NCBI GenBank assembly: GCA_025738555.1
Contig: JAOVFP010000004.1
Coordinates: forward strand, 3,906,001 to 3,970,000
Source of the DNA: Cyathus striatus
Taxonomy: Eukaryota; Basidiomycota; Agaricomycetes; Agaricales; Nidulariaceae
Direction: 5' to 3'
DNA length: 64,000 bases
Shown: piece after piece, positions 62,585 to 64,000 of the stretch
Layout: every line of letters starts with the position of its first letter
Numbering within the stretch: position 1 is the first letter of the stretch
Translations under genes and position numbers: made by a program
Notes under the pieces: model-generated
The model's input: only the letters and a program-made list of their open reading frames with translations
Database searches by the model: none
Told to the model about the DNA's origin: nothing

Positions 62585-62700
62585 TCAAACCCTAACAAGT
62601 CCGAGTTCGTTAGCAAAATGCTTGACCTTTGCGGAGGGTAGTGCCTTTGTGAATATGTCTGCTACCATTGTGGAGGGAGTAGTTGGTATACTGGTATAAC
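62585..62700 (-). mobile_element. Copia RNase H fragment 2
   Basis: The minus strand reads MVADIFTKALPSAKVKHFAN then ELGLVRV and a stop, followed by GGGGGAG and TGTTGG. This is the classic C-terminus of a copia polyprotein with the ADIFTKAL motif intact, from a different family than fragment 1. Only about 35 codons remain before the sequence changes to unrelated AT-rich DNA near 62700. Confidence 0.8.
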
Positions 62701-64000
62701 CCAGTATTATACTTATAATTCGACTTACTTCATTTCTTTTATCTTTTATCCTTTATTTCTTATTTCTGTCTATTCTGACTTACTATTGTTTCATTTCTAT
62801 TTTATTATTTGTGCTCTAAAACGCACTGTGCGAGCAGTGCATTTGGTTTCCTGCGAATTCGTTCCCTTGAGTGGACTTAGAGATGTGGCGCAGCTTTGCC
62901 AAATATTGGGAAGCTGATGCCAAACAACACGTGATGTGCATATGCACTGTTGCATCTCGCCTACGCTACAACGTGTTCTGCTTACTGCTGTCTCTATTAC
63001 CTCCTGCTTTTTTTTCCTTTCCTCATATTCTCTAGGCTTCCGGTGTGTGCCCACAAGGCCAGTCAGGACGACGTTCGGAACTTCTGGGCATTATGTGCCC
63101 CTCGGACAGTTCAAGATGCTAGGGTTTAGGGTTACATCCACTCAAGACCCCTTTTTCTGCCCCAACACTCTCTTTTCACTCTCAAGGCCAGTGTTCCGCA
63201 CCACAAGATACGATGACCGGGTGTTTACCGTCAGCGTATGATGTGTCAATTGGTGGAAGGAGTAGGGACTTGGGTCGAGGCTTTGGGTTAACTATATCCT
63301 GTTCGTTTTATTTCAAATTTATTTTCGATCTTTCTTTTCCTCTTTTTCAATTCATTGTCGTCACCCGCATCTTCCCGCTATGATACACATTCCTTTTTCT
63401 TTCCTTCCTTTCCCAATGCTCCAACCTACTGGTGTCTGACAACAGAGCACCCCGCCACCTACCACACATTGTCAAGCTGCAGCCTAGTCCACTGCATGGT
63501 TACTTTGGGGAGAGTAACTACTCATCACCTCCAACATCGTGCATTTCGTGGTAATGTCAAGAGCGAGTCACCGTCGTCATACATGGGTTCAAGGAGTACC
63601 AGGAGTGGTAAGCCAGTTATTCACCTTCTATGGTTCAAACACGGTCTCTCCTTTATTATTATACATCTGTTACCTTACTGATTCTTGTTCCGTTGTTATC
63701 TTTTGTTCCTGGTCTTTGATTTCATATGATTTTGTTACCTTACCAATTTCCTGGGCTCTGGTGATGTGGGGGCACACGTGCGTTATTCCCCTTCGATTGC
63801 CATTCATGTATATACCTTGAGGTTAGAACTTGAGAGAAATTCACCTCCCTTTTGACTTAATCTGCATGCACTTGCTGAGTCTATCCAGCTACAAAGCTGA
63901 GAGGAAGTGTCAACTGAATTAATCAATTCTATTAAGCTAAGTTCTCATTACTATCTCACTTGCTAACTACTCTGTTCTAGGATTTTGTAGTTATACTTCA
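62701..64000. other. 1.3 kb without recognised gene
   Basis: Begins with an AT/T-rich stretch, then ordinary-looking DNA with CpG present again. Open frames at 62936-63241 (101 codons) and 63355-63681 (108 codons) show no motif and look like chance. TATATACC near 63809 and a small hairpin ATACTGG/CCAGTAT around 62697-62716 could belong to another retroelement end, but nothing can be assigned. Confidence 0.35.

Noticed and set aside
62936..63681. Possible small genes near the right edge
   Set aside because: The frames have no motif, no supporting splice sites and lie next to repeat debris.

Overview
The window is nuclear DNA of a basidiomycete fungus, most likely a mushroom-forming agaricomycete. 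The evidence is dense genes on both strands, nearly all cut by many GT-AG introns of about 50-60 nt, and a set of typically fungal proteins: OPT transporter, Msb1/Mug8-domain protein, KIN1-type kinase, DUF2470 membrane protein, basidiomycete DUF262 protein and SRA-YDG protein. There is no bacterial-style operon, CRISPR array or rRNA. Exon edges were placed by eye from splice consensus, open frame and family similarity; single edges may be off by a few bases.

Layout. 0-9 kb: MYND zinc-finger protein (+), an unrecognised protein (-), an F-box protein (-), and a DUF262 (GmrSD/ParB-like) protein with a long disordered tail (-). 9.5-14 kb: condensin subunit SMC2 (+). 14-16.4 kb: no gene recognised. 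16.4-26 kb: OPT oligopeptide transporter, a small single-pass membrane protein, and a 1278-residue Msb1/Mug8-domain polarity protein, all +. 26.6-35.7 kb: a type I membrane protein with two carbohydrate-binding-like modules (-), mitochondrial ribosomal protein uS15m (+), a CBS-domain protein (-), CDK1 with the PSTAIRE helix (-), and the GPN-loop GTPase GPN1 (-). 36-45.4 kb: SRA-YDG protein, an unrecognised nuclear-type protein, signal peptidase subunit SPC1, and a KIN1/PAR-1/MARK kinase with C-terminal KA1, all +. 46-58.9 kb: MFS sugar-type transporter (+) convergent with a TauD dioxygenase (-), an intron-containing tRNA-Val(CAC), an FG-nucleoporin-like protein with repeated exon modules (+), mitochondrial MTO1/GidA (-), a frameshifted PNPOx-like gene followed by a DUF2470 membrane protein (both +), and an unrecognised protein (-). 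59.5-62.7 kb: a block of dead transposons (pogo-type DDE transposase and two copia remnants). 62.7-64 kb: no gene recognised.

How it fits together. Most genes are housekeeping: chromosome condensation and cell cycle (SMC2, CDK1), polarity (Msb1 domain, KIN1), secretion (SPC1), RNA polymerase assembly (GPN1), mitochondrial translation (uS15m, MTO1) and nutrient uptake (OPT, MFS, TauD).

The most notable pattern is at 59.5-61.7 kb. The transposase is almost free of CpG (11 in about 2.2 kb). It stays in one reading frame for about 1.9 kb with no indel, yet carries ten in-frame stops, nine of them TGA. That is what CGA to TGA decay by deamination of methylated CpG would leave. The same window encodes an SRA-YDG domain, the family that reads methylated DNA. 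Other points of interest are micro-exons of 6, 7 and 10 nt, a cluster of ACGCGT-like elements inside a long CDK1 intron, a PNPOx-like/DUF2470 gene pair that resembles a split HugZ protein, and an exon-modular FG protein.
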